A stretch of DNA of 64,000 nucleotides. Source: Viscum album (lineage: Eukaryota; Streptophyta; Magnoliopsida; Santalales; Viscaceae). The stretch is taken from contig OY728122.1 in the NCBI GenBank assembly GCA_963277665.1, positions 1,540,780,868-1,540,844,867 on the forward strand, in the 5' to 3' direction. The notes beneath the pieces are model-generated. The model did not search any database. It saw only the letters and a list, made by a program, of their open reading frames with translations, and was not told the origin of the DNA. The translations under genes were made by a program, and so were the position numbers. The first letter of the stretch is position 1. The number at the start of each line of letters is the position of its first letter. Positions 11,841 to 24,500 of this stretch are shown here, one piece after another.

Positions 11841-13782
11841 AGGTTACAACGTTGATTATAGTTATTTAATTTTCATTGATAATTTACGCATTCATATTTG
11901 ATTCAATTCAAAATAAATCGTTCTATAAATCTGAATTAACGAGATCTATTCTTCCTCCTTCGTTTCTCGATTCATATCACAGAAAAGACCTTTTAATTTT
12001 AATTTTGATTAAAATAAAAATGAGGAACTCATCCGGAGGAGCCGCTCTTTCTGTCTGTACAACACGGGATTACACATCATGTAATTAAAACTACACGCCG
12101 TGTACTTAGGTTCAACGAACTGACACTGGTCCGCCAAACCACGCCATGTGAAGTGATTATGCCTAAGTTTTAATCACGCCGTGTTGACCAGAATAGAATG
12201 ACGCGTGGAAACCGGAATACACAGCATGTATGTTGGAACAACACGCCGTGTAGTCCGTTCCGACCCAGGTGAAAATGTGTACAAAGATAAGCCGCATACC
12301 GCGTACACGGGATCGCCAGGCCGGTTACCGTGTAACAAGGAAGTACACGCCACATATGATTCATCTACACGCCGTGTACTCTAAAATTTCCAAAGTACAG
12401 AAAACACACCAAAGCCCCGGCGTGTACTTTGGATAAAAGGTGAAAAGAAAAATACACGTCGTGTAATTATAAACTACACACCGTGTACTTTCCAGAAATG
12501 GAATTTCACCCGGTTTCCTCAAATATACAAAGACCCGTACAAGGAATATGGATGAGAAGAATCTCAAGGAAATTCAGAAAGGAAATTAAGATAAAGAATT
12601 GATTAATTATAAGATCATAATTAATTGAATTCGAGTGTGTCTTATCTTAAATAAAAGAACGATTGAAAGAATTTGAATTCTAAATATGCGTAAATATCAT
12701 TGCATACTATGGATGATCATGATCTAGAACAAAGAACCTTTGTATGTTAATGGTTTCATTTAAATTTATTTAATTTAAATTTTTTAGCCTTCGAGCCTTC
12801 TTCCAATAAAATGTAGGGCCTGCGTGCCCATGGTTTCTTTAATGTAAACCCATGTAATGGAGGATCTCCCAAGATAGAGGAGATGGTTTAAATTCCGAAG
12901 CCGAAGCAAAACCGACACAAGAAGATACAAAGGTGGACAGGTGGGAGCTACAAAACACGAACCATCAGGTTCAAGGTGTTTTCCCTAGGTCAGGGTTAGC
13001 TTATCAAAACCTCTAGATATGCTAACCAATAGAAGCTGATGATCATGCCATATTATTTTATTTCTGTCTGATTGCATGGTTTATTTATTATGTATGTGTT
13101 GTCGCGATCACATAATTAATAAAATGAACAAGCATGCAAAGATGGAATAAAATAAAAACTGGACTATGCGTAAACATTATCAGAACATGGTTAATCACTT
13201 AAGCAAGCATCACTTAATATTAAAAAACATGTGATAATGTGAAACTATGCCTAAAGAATAAAATCCCTCAAATACCATATTAAGTCAGACTAAGCCTTCC
13301 GTTACTTGATTAAGGGAAAGACTCAATAAAACTATGTGTTTGACCAACCCTTGTTGGGACACTTACTTTTATAAAGGAATCCCTTATGAAAGGTTTCAGG
13401 TTGACTTAACCATATTATATCAAGATAAGTAGCCCTTCCTAGACTTGATGTAATATTGGAGGCAAGAGTTGAGGAAATACAAGTCAGGATTTCAGGATTG
13501 GGGAGTCCACTCAACAGATCAAGGAACTATAAGATCACAGTTGGCAAAGACCTGCCTACCTAAATACCTTAAAATAGCTTGACCAACCCTTTTTGGGGTT
13601 ATCGGAAGGGGAATATGGATCCTTTCCACTAGACTGTCAAAGCAACTGGACATTCTGAGTTTAATGGTGAGGTCCATTGGGACTTGATAAAATAGTGTGA
13701 GACTTAATAAAATTTATTATTTCTCATAAAATGTAATCAAGAAAGTACTGATGAATCTGCTATTTTAATTTGTAGAATCAAT
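11841..13782 (+). other. Long Copia leader with palindromic repeats
   Basis: About 1.9 kb lies between the primer binding site and gag with no supported gene. At 12066-12500 it holds about ten more units of the TACACGCCGTGTA family, some exact (12364-12377) and others decayed. The rest (12600-13780) is unremarkable AT-rich sequence. A leader this long may regulate translation or packaging, but the sequence alone does not show that. Confidence 0.7.
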
Positions 13783-14610
13783 ATGAAAAACACATCAACC
13801 ACATTTTCTCTGCGTTCAATTCTGGATAAAGACAACATCCTCACCGGCAGTAACTTTCAGGAATGGTTTAGGCACCTTCGGGTTATCCTACGTCATGAAC
13901 GGATGTTTTACGTGCTGGAGTTCTCACTTCCTGATTCTCCTGCCCGAGGGGCGAGTGATGAAGATTTCCTAGTCTATGATCAAAATTTGAACGATGCTCT
14001 CGATGTTCAATGTTTGATGCTTTCATCTATGTCTAGTGATCTCATGAAGTCTCATGAAGACATGGATGCCTACATCATGCTCGAGCACCTCTGTGGTTTA
14101 TACCAGGAGAGAGAAAGACATGAAAGGTTTGAGATCTCCAAGGCTCTGTTTCAGAGAAAGCTTGGAGAGGGTGCCCCAGCTGGGCCTCATGTAGTCAAGA
14201 TCATTGGCTACATTGAGCGCTTGGAGGTTCTAGGGTTTAAACTCCCTGAAGAACTATGTACTGATCTCATTCTTGAATCACTCCCCCAGAGCTTCTCAAA
14301 CTTTGTTGTGAACTTCAATATGAACAACATTGAGAAGTCTTTGTCTGATCTTCTCATCCTCATTCGCCAAGTGTACACTGACATGAAGCGTGAAAATCCT
14401 TCTGTAATCATGGTGAATAAAAGCAAAGGGAAGGTGAAGAGCTTTAAGCCCAAATCTTCTTCAAGGCCTTCCAAGAAAAGGAAGATCAAAGGGGAGGCAA
14501 AGGAACATGATGCTGTTTGTTTTGCATGTGGCAAGAAGGGCCACTGGAAGAAAAACTGCACCCCGCCAAGGAAGAAAGGGGAAGCTTCAGGTGCATTTGT
14601 TATCGAATGA
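13783..14610 (+). pseudogene. gag: Copia gag (UBN2-type) with zinc knuckle
   Basis: This 275-codon open frame starts at the first ATG after the leader (MKNTSTTFSLRSILDKDN). The early motif GSNFQEWFRHLRVIL is the typical Copia gag N-terminal block, and the central helical UBN2-like part follows. A CCHC zinc knuckle, CFACGKKGHWKKNC (14518-14559), sits near the C-terminus after a Lys/Arg-rich stretch. The protein would form the particle shell and bind element RNA. The frame is open but ends in TGA at 14608, and the same frame then continues into protease, so this stop appears to cut what was a single gag-pol frame. It is the best-preserved frame in the window. Confidence 0.92.
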
Positions 14611-17600
14611 AATCTATCTGTTTCTACTAATTGGGTATTAGATACTGCTTGTGGTGCTCACATCTGTATCCAAATACAGGAACCAAGTAGATTCAGGAAG
14701 ATTGATCGATGGGAGGTAGATCTACGAGAAGCCAACAGAGCCAGACTCGCTGCTGTAGCTGTCGGAGGCTACCACCTCACATTGCCTACCAGGATGGTCT
14801 TGGTTTTGAAAGGTTGTTATTATGTGCCTTCTGTTACTAAAAACATTATTTCAGTATCCAGATTAGATACTTATGGATTCATATTCAAGTTTGGAAATGA
14901 ATGTTTCTACTTTTATAAAGATAACATTTGTTTTGGTAGGGCACATTTATATAACGACCTTTATGTGTTAGACTACACAAACCAAGTAATGTAAATCGAT
15001 AATAAAGTTAATTCACATGACTCATACCACACCCAACTTTGGCATCACCGGTTAGGTCATGTCAATGAGAAACATTTGACAAAATTACATCAAGATGGGT
15101 ATTTAGATTCTTTCAAACTAAAACCACTTGGTGTATGTCATGCGTGTCTACAAGGCAAAATGACCAAAGACCCATTTAGTGGGAAAGGTGAAAGAGCTAA
15201 AGAGATTCTAGAATTAGTTCAAACAGATGTGTGTGGACCATTTCCAGTTGAAGCAAGGGGTGGGTTCTCGTACTTCATAACTTTTACTGATGATTTTATT
15301 AGATATGGATATATCTATTTAATGAGGTATAAGTTAGATTCTTTTGATCGGTTCAAAGAATACAAGAATGAAGTTGAGAACCATCTTGGTAAGAAGATTA
15401 AGAAACTCCGCTCAGACAGAGGAGGAGAATATCTTAATCAAGACTTCATTGATTTCTTACGGGACTTTGGGATTCTATCTCAACTCACTCCTCCTTACAC
15501 ACCGCAGTGGAATGGTGTAAGTGAAAGGAACCACACCCTATTGGACATGGTGAGATCAATGATGAGTCATGCGAGTCTTCCATTATCCTTTTGGGGATAT
15601 TCATTACAAACAACAATGCACATACTAAACCAAGTACCAACTAAATTGATAAATGGTATTCTATATGAATTATGGAGTGGACGCAAAGCCATGTTATTGA
15701 ATTTACATGTGTGGGGTAGTGAAGCATTTGTTAAGGCCTCTTCAGGTAACAAACTTGCACCCCGAGGCACAAAGTGTATCTTTATAGGATATCCTAAGGA
15801 AACAAGGGGATATTACCTATACAAACCCTCAGATAAAAAGGTTACAGTGGAAAGACACGCCATATTCCTTGAGAGGGATCACATCTCTAAAAGAGATAGT
15901 GGGAGTGAGAGAGACTTCGATGAAGTCGAGGCTCAAGATACACATGAGTTGGTATAGGAACAGATTCCACAAAGCCCCGTGGAAGACCAATCTATTCCAG
16001 AGACACAAGAACTGCGTAGGAGCACGAGAGAGGTGAGAGAACCAGAATGATATGGTTTTCTTGTCACCGAGGATGGTGACTCATTATTGGTTGACAATGA
16101 TGATCCTATTACCTACAAGGGAGAAGTTGAAGGAACAGACGTTTCCAAGTGGCAAGAAGCCATGAATTCTGAAATGGATTCCATGTACCAAAACCCATTT
16201 TGGATTTTGGTAGATCCTCCAGTTTATGTAAAGCCTATTCGTAATAAATGGGTATTAAAGAAGAAAATGGACATGGAGGGGCAAGTCAGCACCTACAAGG
16301 CACAACTGGTTGCAAAAGGTTTTAGACAGCGTCAAGGAATTGACTATGATGAAACCTTTTCACCGGTTGCAATGCTGAAGTCCATCAGAATCTTATTGGC
16401 CATTGCTGCTTACCATGAATATGAAATTTTTCAAATGGATGTAAAAATAGATTTCCTTAATGGGAACCTCCAGGAAGATGTCTACATGACACAACATGAA
16501 GGGTTTGTGACTCCAAAGGATGCCAACAAGATATGCTAGTTGCAGAAATCCATTTATTGATTAAAGCAAGCATCAAGGTCATGGAACATTCGTTTTGATG
16601 AAGCTGTTATAGAATTTGGCTTTGTTAAGAATGAATGTGATCCTTGTGTTTACAAAAGGTTTATTGGAAGTGTAGTTGTTTTCGTAATAGTATATGTTGA
16701 TGACATATTGCTAATTGGAAACGAAGTACCTGTCTTACAGTCAATAAAGGCATGGTTGCATAAATTCTTCTCCATGAAAGACTTGGCCGAGGTGGAATAT
16801 ATTCTTGGGATCAAGATCCATCATGATAGATCCAAGAGAATGCTGGGCCTGAGTCAAAGTACATACATTGACAAGATACTGAAGAGATTCAGTATGGAAC
16901 AGTCCAAGAGAGGATTGTTTCCAATGTCACATGGCATTCATCTTTCCAAGAAAATGTGTCCTCAGACACATGAGGAAAGAAAGAGGATGGAAAGGATCCC
17001 TTACGCATCCGCGATTGGGTCAGTCATGTATGCTATGCTATGCTATGTACGAGGCTAGATTTTTCTTACGCATTAAGTGCGGTAGGCAGATATCAAGATG
17101 ATCCAGGAGACCGCCATTGGATGGCAGTCAAGACTATCCTTAAGTATCTGAGGCGTACTAAGGATATGTTCCTGGTTTATGGAGGAGATGAGGAACTAGT
17201 CATCAGAGGACATGTAGATGCTAGTTTCCAGACTGATCAAGACGACATGAAGTCGCAGACTGGATACATCTTCAGTTTGAATGGAGGTGCAGTGAGCTGG
17301 AAGAGCTCAAAACAAAGTGTGGTGGCAGATTCTACAGCAGAGTCCGAGTATATCACAGCTTTTGAGGCAGCTAAAGAAGCAGTATGGATGCAAATATTCG
17401 TCCAAGAGATGGATGTAGTACCGAGCAGTAATCACACTCTATTGTGATAATACTGCAGTGATGACACTTGAAAAAGATCCAAGGTCACATTAGCGGACAA
17501 AGCACATACTTCGGAAGTATCATCTCTTGTGGTATTTTTCTCAGAGAGGTGAAGTTGCAGTGAGCAGTATTTCCACGGAAGACAACGTGGCAGACCCATT

Positions 17601-17679
17601 GACTAAAGCCTTGACTCAGAGGAAACATGATCATCATGTGAGGTCTAGCAGACTAAAAGTTGTAGGCAGTTGGCTCTAG
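14611..17679 (+). pseudogene. pol: Copia pol: protease, integrase, RT, RNase H
   Basis: Continues the gag frame. The protease active site reads WVLDTACGAHIC (usual DTG is DTA). The integrase zinc region is LWHHRLGHVNEKH with CHACLQGKM. The catalytic core shows QTDVCGPF, SDRGGEY and NGVSERNH, that is D, D and E. RT carries WVLKKKMDMEGQ, MDVKIDFLNGNL and an intact YVDDILL box (16693-16713). RNase H carries HVDASFQT, TAESEY and a terminal ADPLTKALTQ. In-frame stops are at 14992, 15955, 16048, 16537 and 16555. The stop at 16048 sits where an Arg codon is expected and fits a CGA-to-TGA change. An extra 5-bp TATGC unit at 17029-17043 shifts the frame, and a second shift lies near 17430. The enzyme set would copy and insert the element; this copy is dead. 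Confidence 0.93.
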
Positions 17680-17680
17680 T

Positions 17681-17693
17681 CCAAGTGGGAGTT
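17681..17693 (+). other. Copia polypurine tract
   Basis: CCAAGTGGGAGTT lies directly before the 3' LTR. It has the AAGTGGGAG form usual for plant Copia elements and would prime plus-strand DNA. Confidence 0.8.
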
Positions 17694-18694
17694 TGTAAGG
17701 GTTGGTGTCCTCAAAACCAACTGTTTTGTACTTTGATTACATAAATGTTCACTTATTATATATTGTTCATTGTTCTGCATGACTATAATATAATAATGTC
17801 ATGGAATATTTGTTGCATTAATAAGGTCATAGCAGATCCCCGCTATGATGAGAACCTTGAAATACTATAACAATATTCTTAAATAAAGTTCTGCAGTTGG
17901 ATGACATACGATGATATGACACATAGTATAAAGACCGTCATGTGTGAGTACTCGTAAGAATACGAGACTCTCTCTCATGGTGTTCGCACTTGGTAATCTC
18001 CAAGATGGGAGATTATGAGAACAGACCCGCCAGTAGTAATTCCGCATGTCTTGGTGTCATCAGATATTGCTATCTGCGAGCGTGTGTAATGGTCCTTAGA
18101 CTAAAAGATTATCATTAACTCATGTCATGACTCGTGCACTTAGATTTATTGACGAAAACCGTCACGCAGATAGTTGGTGGGAAGTAGGGTACGTTGGGTG
18201 CGTCACGAGTGAAATGTTGTTAATGGATAAGTCGAGGAAGGATTTGTCCCTTCCATTTATGGAAGTTGATATCTCGACCCTTTGATTGAAATAGAACTGT
18301 CGCATTAAATTCCATGTCCATGGTGTAAACGACGAGTTTATTTCAGGTAGTCAAAGAACAACAGTTCAATTATATAGGTTTATGACACTGCCATGAAACC
18401 TGCTTGATGAGATATCGAGACAAAGGGATTAAATTACACAATAAGCGTTCGTATGAGGTATACGTCAATGCGGCGTCAACTTCTTTCTCTTGGGTGCCTT
18501 GACCCATTGCTAGATAGTAATCTTGGACTTTAGGAAAGCCTGCCTAATGCCAATGAGAAAGAGGCCTAGAGGGTCACACACTAAGTGTATCCAAATATCT
18601 GAAGTTGAATAAAGATTATTCCCGTACGTGGTTTAATAATTATTTAAGGAAGCCTAAGTTGTTTTAAATGATGGAGGAAAAATTAAATAAAACA

Positions 18695-18866
18695 AGTACA
18701 CGCCGTGTATTATTAAATGTACACGCTGTGTAGTTTTATTTTGGAAAGGAAATGAATAAATGAAAACAAGATATACACGCCGTGTACATTTAATGTACAC
18801 TCCGTGTAGTTTTCAATGAAAAACAAGTACACGCCGTGTATTTATTATTACACGCCGTGTAGTTTT
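18695..18866 (+). repeat. Six TACACGCCGTGTA-type units in Copia 3' LTR
   Basis: Same three pairs as in the 5' LTR, better preserved: four of the six keep ACACGCCGTGTA intact, one is ACACGCTGTGTA and one ACACTCCGTGTA. Confidence 0.87.
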
Positions 18867-19045
18867 TCCAGTCGGGTTTTTGAGGATATAATATCGTTTT
18901 ATTAAATGATATTTACTATAATCAGCGTGAGCGCATGTCAAGGAATTAATTATTCGACATGAGGGTTTTCAATAAGAGTTAATGAAATAAATGAAATGAG
19001 TAACGCGTTTATTTATTATCATAACTCTACAACCTCAAACTCGAT

Positions 19046-19053
19046 TATAAATA
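19046..19053 (+). promoter_or_regulatory. TATA box of Copia 3' LTR
   Basis: TATAAATA, equivalent to the box in the 5' LTR. In principle it could drive read-out into the CACTA remnant to its right. Confidence 0.65.
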
Positions 19054-19599
19054 TCCTTACAACCCAACTCTTTTCCTACACAAGAGAATCGTTGTGCACA
19101 ACATCTCTGGAGAATTATTTCAAGGTCGAAAGTACCTCTTCCTCCAAGAACGCTCTCAAGACCGAGAGAGATCCTCTTCCATCGGATCAAGACAATCTAA
19201 GGCTGACAACGCAAGCAAAGGCTTATCCACACTAGAACTCGGAGAATCCTTTGGCGACGTCCAGAGATACGAGGTACACGTGTGGATCACCGCTAGAGGG
19301 AGTCTACACTTGGCTTCTGCGACGCAACGACGGATCACATCGACAACGTGATCAATAACATCAACGAAGAAAGAACACCCAAAAGGTATTTCTTTATAAT
19401 TAATTAAATTAATTATAATAAAACTGTAACGATCCTTGTTTGTGGTTCTAGGACAAACCATCTTCTTTGTCCTTTTCTGTGATTCGATTCATGGAGACTG
19501 GCATTTATCATCATATTGATCCCAGATTGATCATTGCTAATGACAAAAGGCCAAGTGGGCACATCCACCCACATGCTTCCGCTGCGCCCGGAACCTTCA

Positions 19600-19604
19600 G
19601 TTCC
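19600..19604 (+). repeat. Copia target site duplication, right
   Basis: GTTCC, identical to 9915-9919. Confidence 0.9.
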
Positions 19605-21250
19605 CTATATTAATATTATATAGGTTGAAAATGATGGCTATTTATATCTATTAGAACCCATACATTACCTTTTTGAGAGGGGTAAAATATATAATATTCA
19701 AGTATATATTTTATAAAAACAAACTTACAAAAGTTCATGTGAGAGTAGAGATTCACATAGCTCACAATCCATCCACTAATCTACCTGTTCCTATTGATGA
19801 TCTTGATGTTCACTTGGCCAAAATTTCTATTAGAACTTTTATAGCATGGCCATTTGATCTTGTAAAAATACATGTTGAAAAAGAGGTATTCCTTTATAAT
19901 TTAAATTTTATGGAAAAACCTTTAAAAATTAATGAAAAAGTCCCAAACTATGGAATGTTATTACATAAGTAGAAAAGGAAGGAGAAATGGAAGGTCAAAT
20001 AAAAAAAATCTAAAGGACTAACCAATAAATAAAAAATTCCTTTAGAAAGTACCGTTAATCCACCGGTTTAACTTATATATTTTCTAATATTACAAGTTCT
20101 TATGGATATAATGTTAAAATTTGTTGATACAACCATCATTGATTTTGAAGAACAAATGTATGGAGATTACATTATATACTTTCTTGCTATTGAGAATGCA
20201 GATGAAATCCTCAATCTAGGGAGACTAAGAGCCTCAGTTTTAAATGTATACATGATCTAGGTTTTCATAATTTATTATTCTAATAATTGATCTAATTTAT
20301 TAATAATAGTTAAATACTATTCATATTTTTTAAAGGATAATATATTAGTACTATTTGAAGGAAAAGACCTATCAATAAAAAATTAGACTCATTAGTTCTC
20401 ACACCACTTCTAAAAAAAGAACATTAGAATAAGAGGAATATTCAATAATAGGGGAAGAACTATCCATAATTTTTGAAAAAACACTTACAGATGAAATAAT
20501 ATTCTAAATACCCATGTTTTAGGGGTAAAAATATAAAATTTAATTATTTTAAATATATTTTCATTCCCTTCATTACTTATTCAAAATTTTAAGGATCACT
20601 GGTTTCTCATTACAATTAATTGTGATACTTCAAAGATTTATTTTTTGGATTCAATGTACAGATACCCAAAAAATTAACCACACATAAAGATATTTATCAT
20701 TTTTTAAGACAATAAATGAAAAATTTTATAAACATACATAAAGTTTTCCATTTTATAAATTTTTTAATGATTTTTATGATAAATAAATAATAAATATTAT
20801 CAAAATCATGGAACGAGGATAGTCTATGTGCATAAGAATCCTATTGAATTCTAAAAGTGGATATGTATTAGGGTATATATAATAATATTTCACTATAAAA
20901 ACATATATCAAAACAAATTACTTATTTTTATCATTTTTTTCCATATTCCAAACAAACTAATGACAAATATTGTGGTACTTATATTTGAAAATTTAGGAAA
21001 GATATCATATTCCATCAAAAAATGTGCATCCCTAAAGTGGTATTTCCAATGATAATTACAACGTCATTTAAAATATTTATTATCTATATATGTATTTATT
21101 TTTTTCTAGTACCACTAGGATTTTTGATAGTCCACATATTTAAAATAGGAAATTGATTTGTTACGAAATGAATGGGATTAATATATGGTGTCAGAATGTA
21201 TGTTGACATAATGAAGAGTTGAATTCATACTAATTATTTAGTAAACGTTT
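19605..21250 (+). pseudogene. CACTA second gene, 3' part with C48 protease
   Basis: Resumes the gene cut by Copia. A 99-codon open frame at 19673-19972 carries VHVRVEIHIAHNPSTNLPVP and TFIAWPFDLVKI, matching the conserved '...P.P......G....WP..LV' segment downstream of the Ptta domain. EEQMYGDYIIYFLAIENADE with SVLNVYMI follows at 20148-20261. A Ulp1/C48-like cysteine protease domain starts near 20590: HWFLITIN (His codon 20598), IYFLDSMYRYPK, then DKYCGTYI (Cys codon 20971, in a different frame) and EIDLLRNEW (21149-21175). Such proteases resemble SUMO-cleaving enzymes and are often fused to or carried by CACTA elements. Frame changes and stops show it is dead. Confidence 0.75.
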
Positions 21251-21352
21251 TCATCATTTTATGTACTCATTTTTAGTCATTTTTTATAATTTTTTATCAA
21301 CTACTTATTTAGTTCATTTTCACAAAGGTTATGAAGAGGCGACTTCGTATAG

Positions 21353-21418
21353 AATTGATTATTCTCCAAGCATTTTGTGCTTTATAAAGCATACAAAATG
21401 CTTTGAGAACAATCAATT
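21353..21418. repeat. Imperfect inverted repeat, hairpin-forming
   Basis: Left arm 21353-21377 and right arm 21394-21418 pair at 23 of 25 positions around a 16-base loop. Weaker pairing extends outward to about 21340-21432. It lies between the C48 coding remnant and the tandem array. It may be an element-internal hairpin or a small MITE; no expressed small RNA can be inferred from sequence alone. Confidence 0.6.
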
Positions 21419-21519
21419 ATCGATAAAGTCTTAAAAATGATGATGTACTCAGGTATTATTTATTCTCTTCTTAGAGATATTTTTTCTTTATTTGATCTAT
21501 TTATGTTTATAAGTGTGTT

Positions 21520-24500
21520 TTTTCAATTTACAAATGACTCAAAGTGTATGTTTTCTATTTTAAAGGAAATTTTAGTTAAAAAGGAACATGGGATATGCAA
21601 AACTAAGTAAAGACATTCATATTGTTTTGATAATTTATGAAAACAATCAGTAAGTTATTTTTAACAAGTATGAATTATCTATACTTTAATCAGATACACG
21701 GTGTGACCGGTATGACTTGAAAAGTGTATTTTCAGTTTAAAAATGACAATTTAGACAAAAATGTGTTTCACTCATTGAAAACCAAGAAAAAACACTTGAA
21801 TTATATTTATAATTTAGTAAAATGATTCATAAGTCATTTGTGAAATGTAAGAATCATACACACATCAATTTGACATAGGATATGATTAGTAAGACTCAAG
21901 GTGCATGTTTTCATTTTAAAATGATATTTAAGATAAAATGGAACGCGACATACTGAAAAATGATAAAAAAATTATTATTATTTTGATACTTTAGGAAAAA
22001 AAATCCATAAGTCATTTGTGACAGGTAGGAATCAACCTCACTTCAATCAGACACATGTTATGATCTATATGACTCTAATTGTGTGTTTTTATTTAAAAAT
22101 GAGATTTTAGTTAAAAAGACACATTATATACCCAAAAATAAGAAAACATATTCATATTATTTTAAAACTTTAAGAAAATGATTAATAATTCATTAGTGAT
22201 GTGTAGTAACCATCCACACCTTAATATGATACATGATGTGACAATATGACTCGAAATATGTGGTTTTAGTTTAAAAAGGACATTTTATTTAAAAACACAC
22301 ATCACTCAATGAAAACCAAGAATACATTCTCATATGGCCTTGATAATTTTTTAAAATAATCCATAAATCATTTTTAATGTTTAGATTTCATCCACACATC
22401 AATTCAACACACGGTGTGATTGGTATGACTCAAAGTGGGTGTTTTAATCTTAAAAATGACATTTTAGTTAAAAATGGGTTTCACTCACTAAAAACCTAGA
22501 AAACATGCTCAGATTGTTTTCATACATTAATAAAATTATCCTTAATTCATTTTTGATGTGTAGGAATCAACCATACATAAATCTAACACACAGTGTGATT
22601 GATATGGCTCAAAGTGTGTGTTTTTATTTAAAATTGACATTTTAGTTCAAAACACACATCACATACTCAAAATTGAAAAAACACATTCAAATTATTTTTA
22701 CATTTTAGGAAAACTAACCATAATTCGTTTTTGGGTGTATGAATCATCTATATCTTAATCTGATACACATTATGCCTAGTATGACTTGAAACATAAGTTT
22801 TCTATTACAAAATGAAATTTTTGTTAAAAAATAGGCAACATAATAAAAACCTAGAAAACAAATTCACATTGTTTTGATACTTTAAAAAATGAACCATAAT
22901 ACATTTTTCACATTTAGAAATCATTCGTACATAAATCTGATGCACATTGTGACTGATATGGATTGAAATGAGTGTTTTAAGTTTGAAAATGAAATTTTAG
23001 TTAAAAATGTGTATCACTTATTGAAAACTGATAAAATACACTTTGATTGTCTTGATAAATTATTAAAATGATCCATAAGTAATTTTTGACATTAGGAATC
23101 ACCCGTGTGTTAATTTGGCACATGGTGTAACTGGTATGACTTAAAGTGAATGATTTCAATTAAAAATGACATTTTTGTTAAAAAAGTGTGTCACTCACTG
23201 AAAAACATGAAAAACTGATATTATATTGATACTTTTAGACAATAATCCTTTTTCATTTTTGAAGTGTAGGAATCAACTTCATATTAATCCAACACACAAT
23301 ATAACTGGTACAACTCAAAGTGTATGTTTTTATTAAAAATGGAAATTTTAGTTCAAAATACATTTGACATACTCAAAAAAGAGAAAATGAATTCATATTA
23401 TTTTGATACATTAATAAAATTATCAATAAACTATTTTTGACATGTAGGAAATAGCCTCAAATCAATCTGATACATGGTGTGACTGATATGACTCAAAATA
23501 TCTAATTTCAATTTAAAAATGAAATATTAGTTAAAAAACACGTGATATACACAAAACTAATAAAACACATTCATATTTTTTTGGAAATTTAATAAAATAA
23601 TACATAATTAATTTTTTAATTATAGGAATCATTTTTACCTCAATACGATACATGACGTGATCAGTATGACTTGAAATGTGTGTTTTTAGTTTAAAAATGA
23701 TATTTTAGTTAAACACATGTGTCAATCACTAAAAACTAAGAAAAAATGACCATATTATCTTGATATGTTAGGAAAATGATCCATAATTAATTTTTGATGT
23801 TTATAAGTCAACTGAACATCAATCTGACACATGGTGTGATAAGTATGACTCAAATTGTATGTTTTTATTTAAATCATGACATACTCACAACTAATAAAAC
23901 ACATTCAATATCTTTTTATACCTTTATAAAATGATCCATAAGTCATTTTTGATGTGTAAAAAACAACCTTGACTCAATCCAATTCATGATGTGACCAATA
24001 TGACTCAAAATGTGTAGTTTCAGTTAAAAAAAATGAAATATTAGTTAAAAAGATATGTGACATACTCAAAAATAAGAAGAAAATCATATTATTCTTATAA
24101 TTTATGATAATGATTGGTAAGTAATTTTTTATGTGTAGGAATCATCCATATCTCAATCTGATACACAGTGTGATCGATATGACTCAAAATGTGCGTTTTT
24201 ATCTTAAAAATGACATTTTAGTTAAAATCATGTGTCACTCATTAAAAACCCAAAAAAAATGTTCAAATTACCTTGATACATTTGTAAAATGATCCATAAG
24301 TCATTTGTGACATGTATAAATCAACCACACATAAATCTGACCCACAGTGTGACCGTTAAGGCTCAAAGTGCATGATTTCAGTTTAGAAATGACATTTTAG
24401 TTAAAAATATGTTTTAATCACATAAAACCTATAAAAAACACTCTTATTGCCTTCATACTTTAGTAAAATAGTTCTTAAGTCATTTTTATATGTCGGAATC

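Larger units (their letters stand above)
9920..19599 (+). mobile_element. Ty1-copia element, Angela/Tork-like, inactive
   Basis: A complete 9.68-kb LTR retrotransposon with LTRs of 1905 and 1906 bp, primer binding site, long leader, gag, and pol in the Copia order protease-integrase-RT-RNase H, then a polypurine tract. The TSD GTTCC is perfect. By eye the first 260 bp of the two LTRs differ at about 5% of positions, which indicates an old but not ancient insertion. Sequence blocks in gag, integrase and RT resemble the Angela/Tork lineage, a lineage call made from memory. It carries in-frame stops at 14608, 14992, 15955, 16048, 16537 and 16555 and frameshifts near 17043 and 17430. It is inserted in the CACTA second gene. 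Confidence 0.95.
17694..19599 (+). repeat. Copia 3' LTR
   Basis: Begins TGTAAGGGTTGG and ends CGGAACCTTCA. It holds a TATA box (TATAAATA, 19046-19053) and six palindromic ACAC..GTGT units at 18695-18866. It is followed by the TSD. Confidence 0.93.
5353..21250 (+). mobile_element. CACTA (En/Spm) element coding part, split by Copia
   Basis: Two genes of a plant CACTA transposon lie in tandem on the plus strand: a TNP2-type transposase (5353-8560) and a second gene with a Ptta/En-Spm domain and a C48 protease domain (8737-9919 and 19605-21200). A Copia element with a perfect target duplication interrupts the second gene. Removing it leaves about 6.2 kb of coding part. The ~177-bp tandem array that follows and the subterminal-type repeats at 59775-60065 may be the 3' part of the same element, in which case it extends to about 60065 with a second interruption of 34.5 kb. 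Both genes have many stops. Confidence 0.8.
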
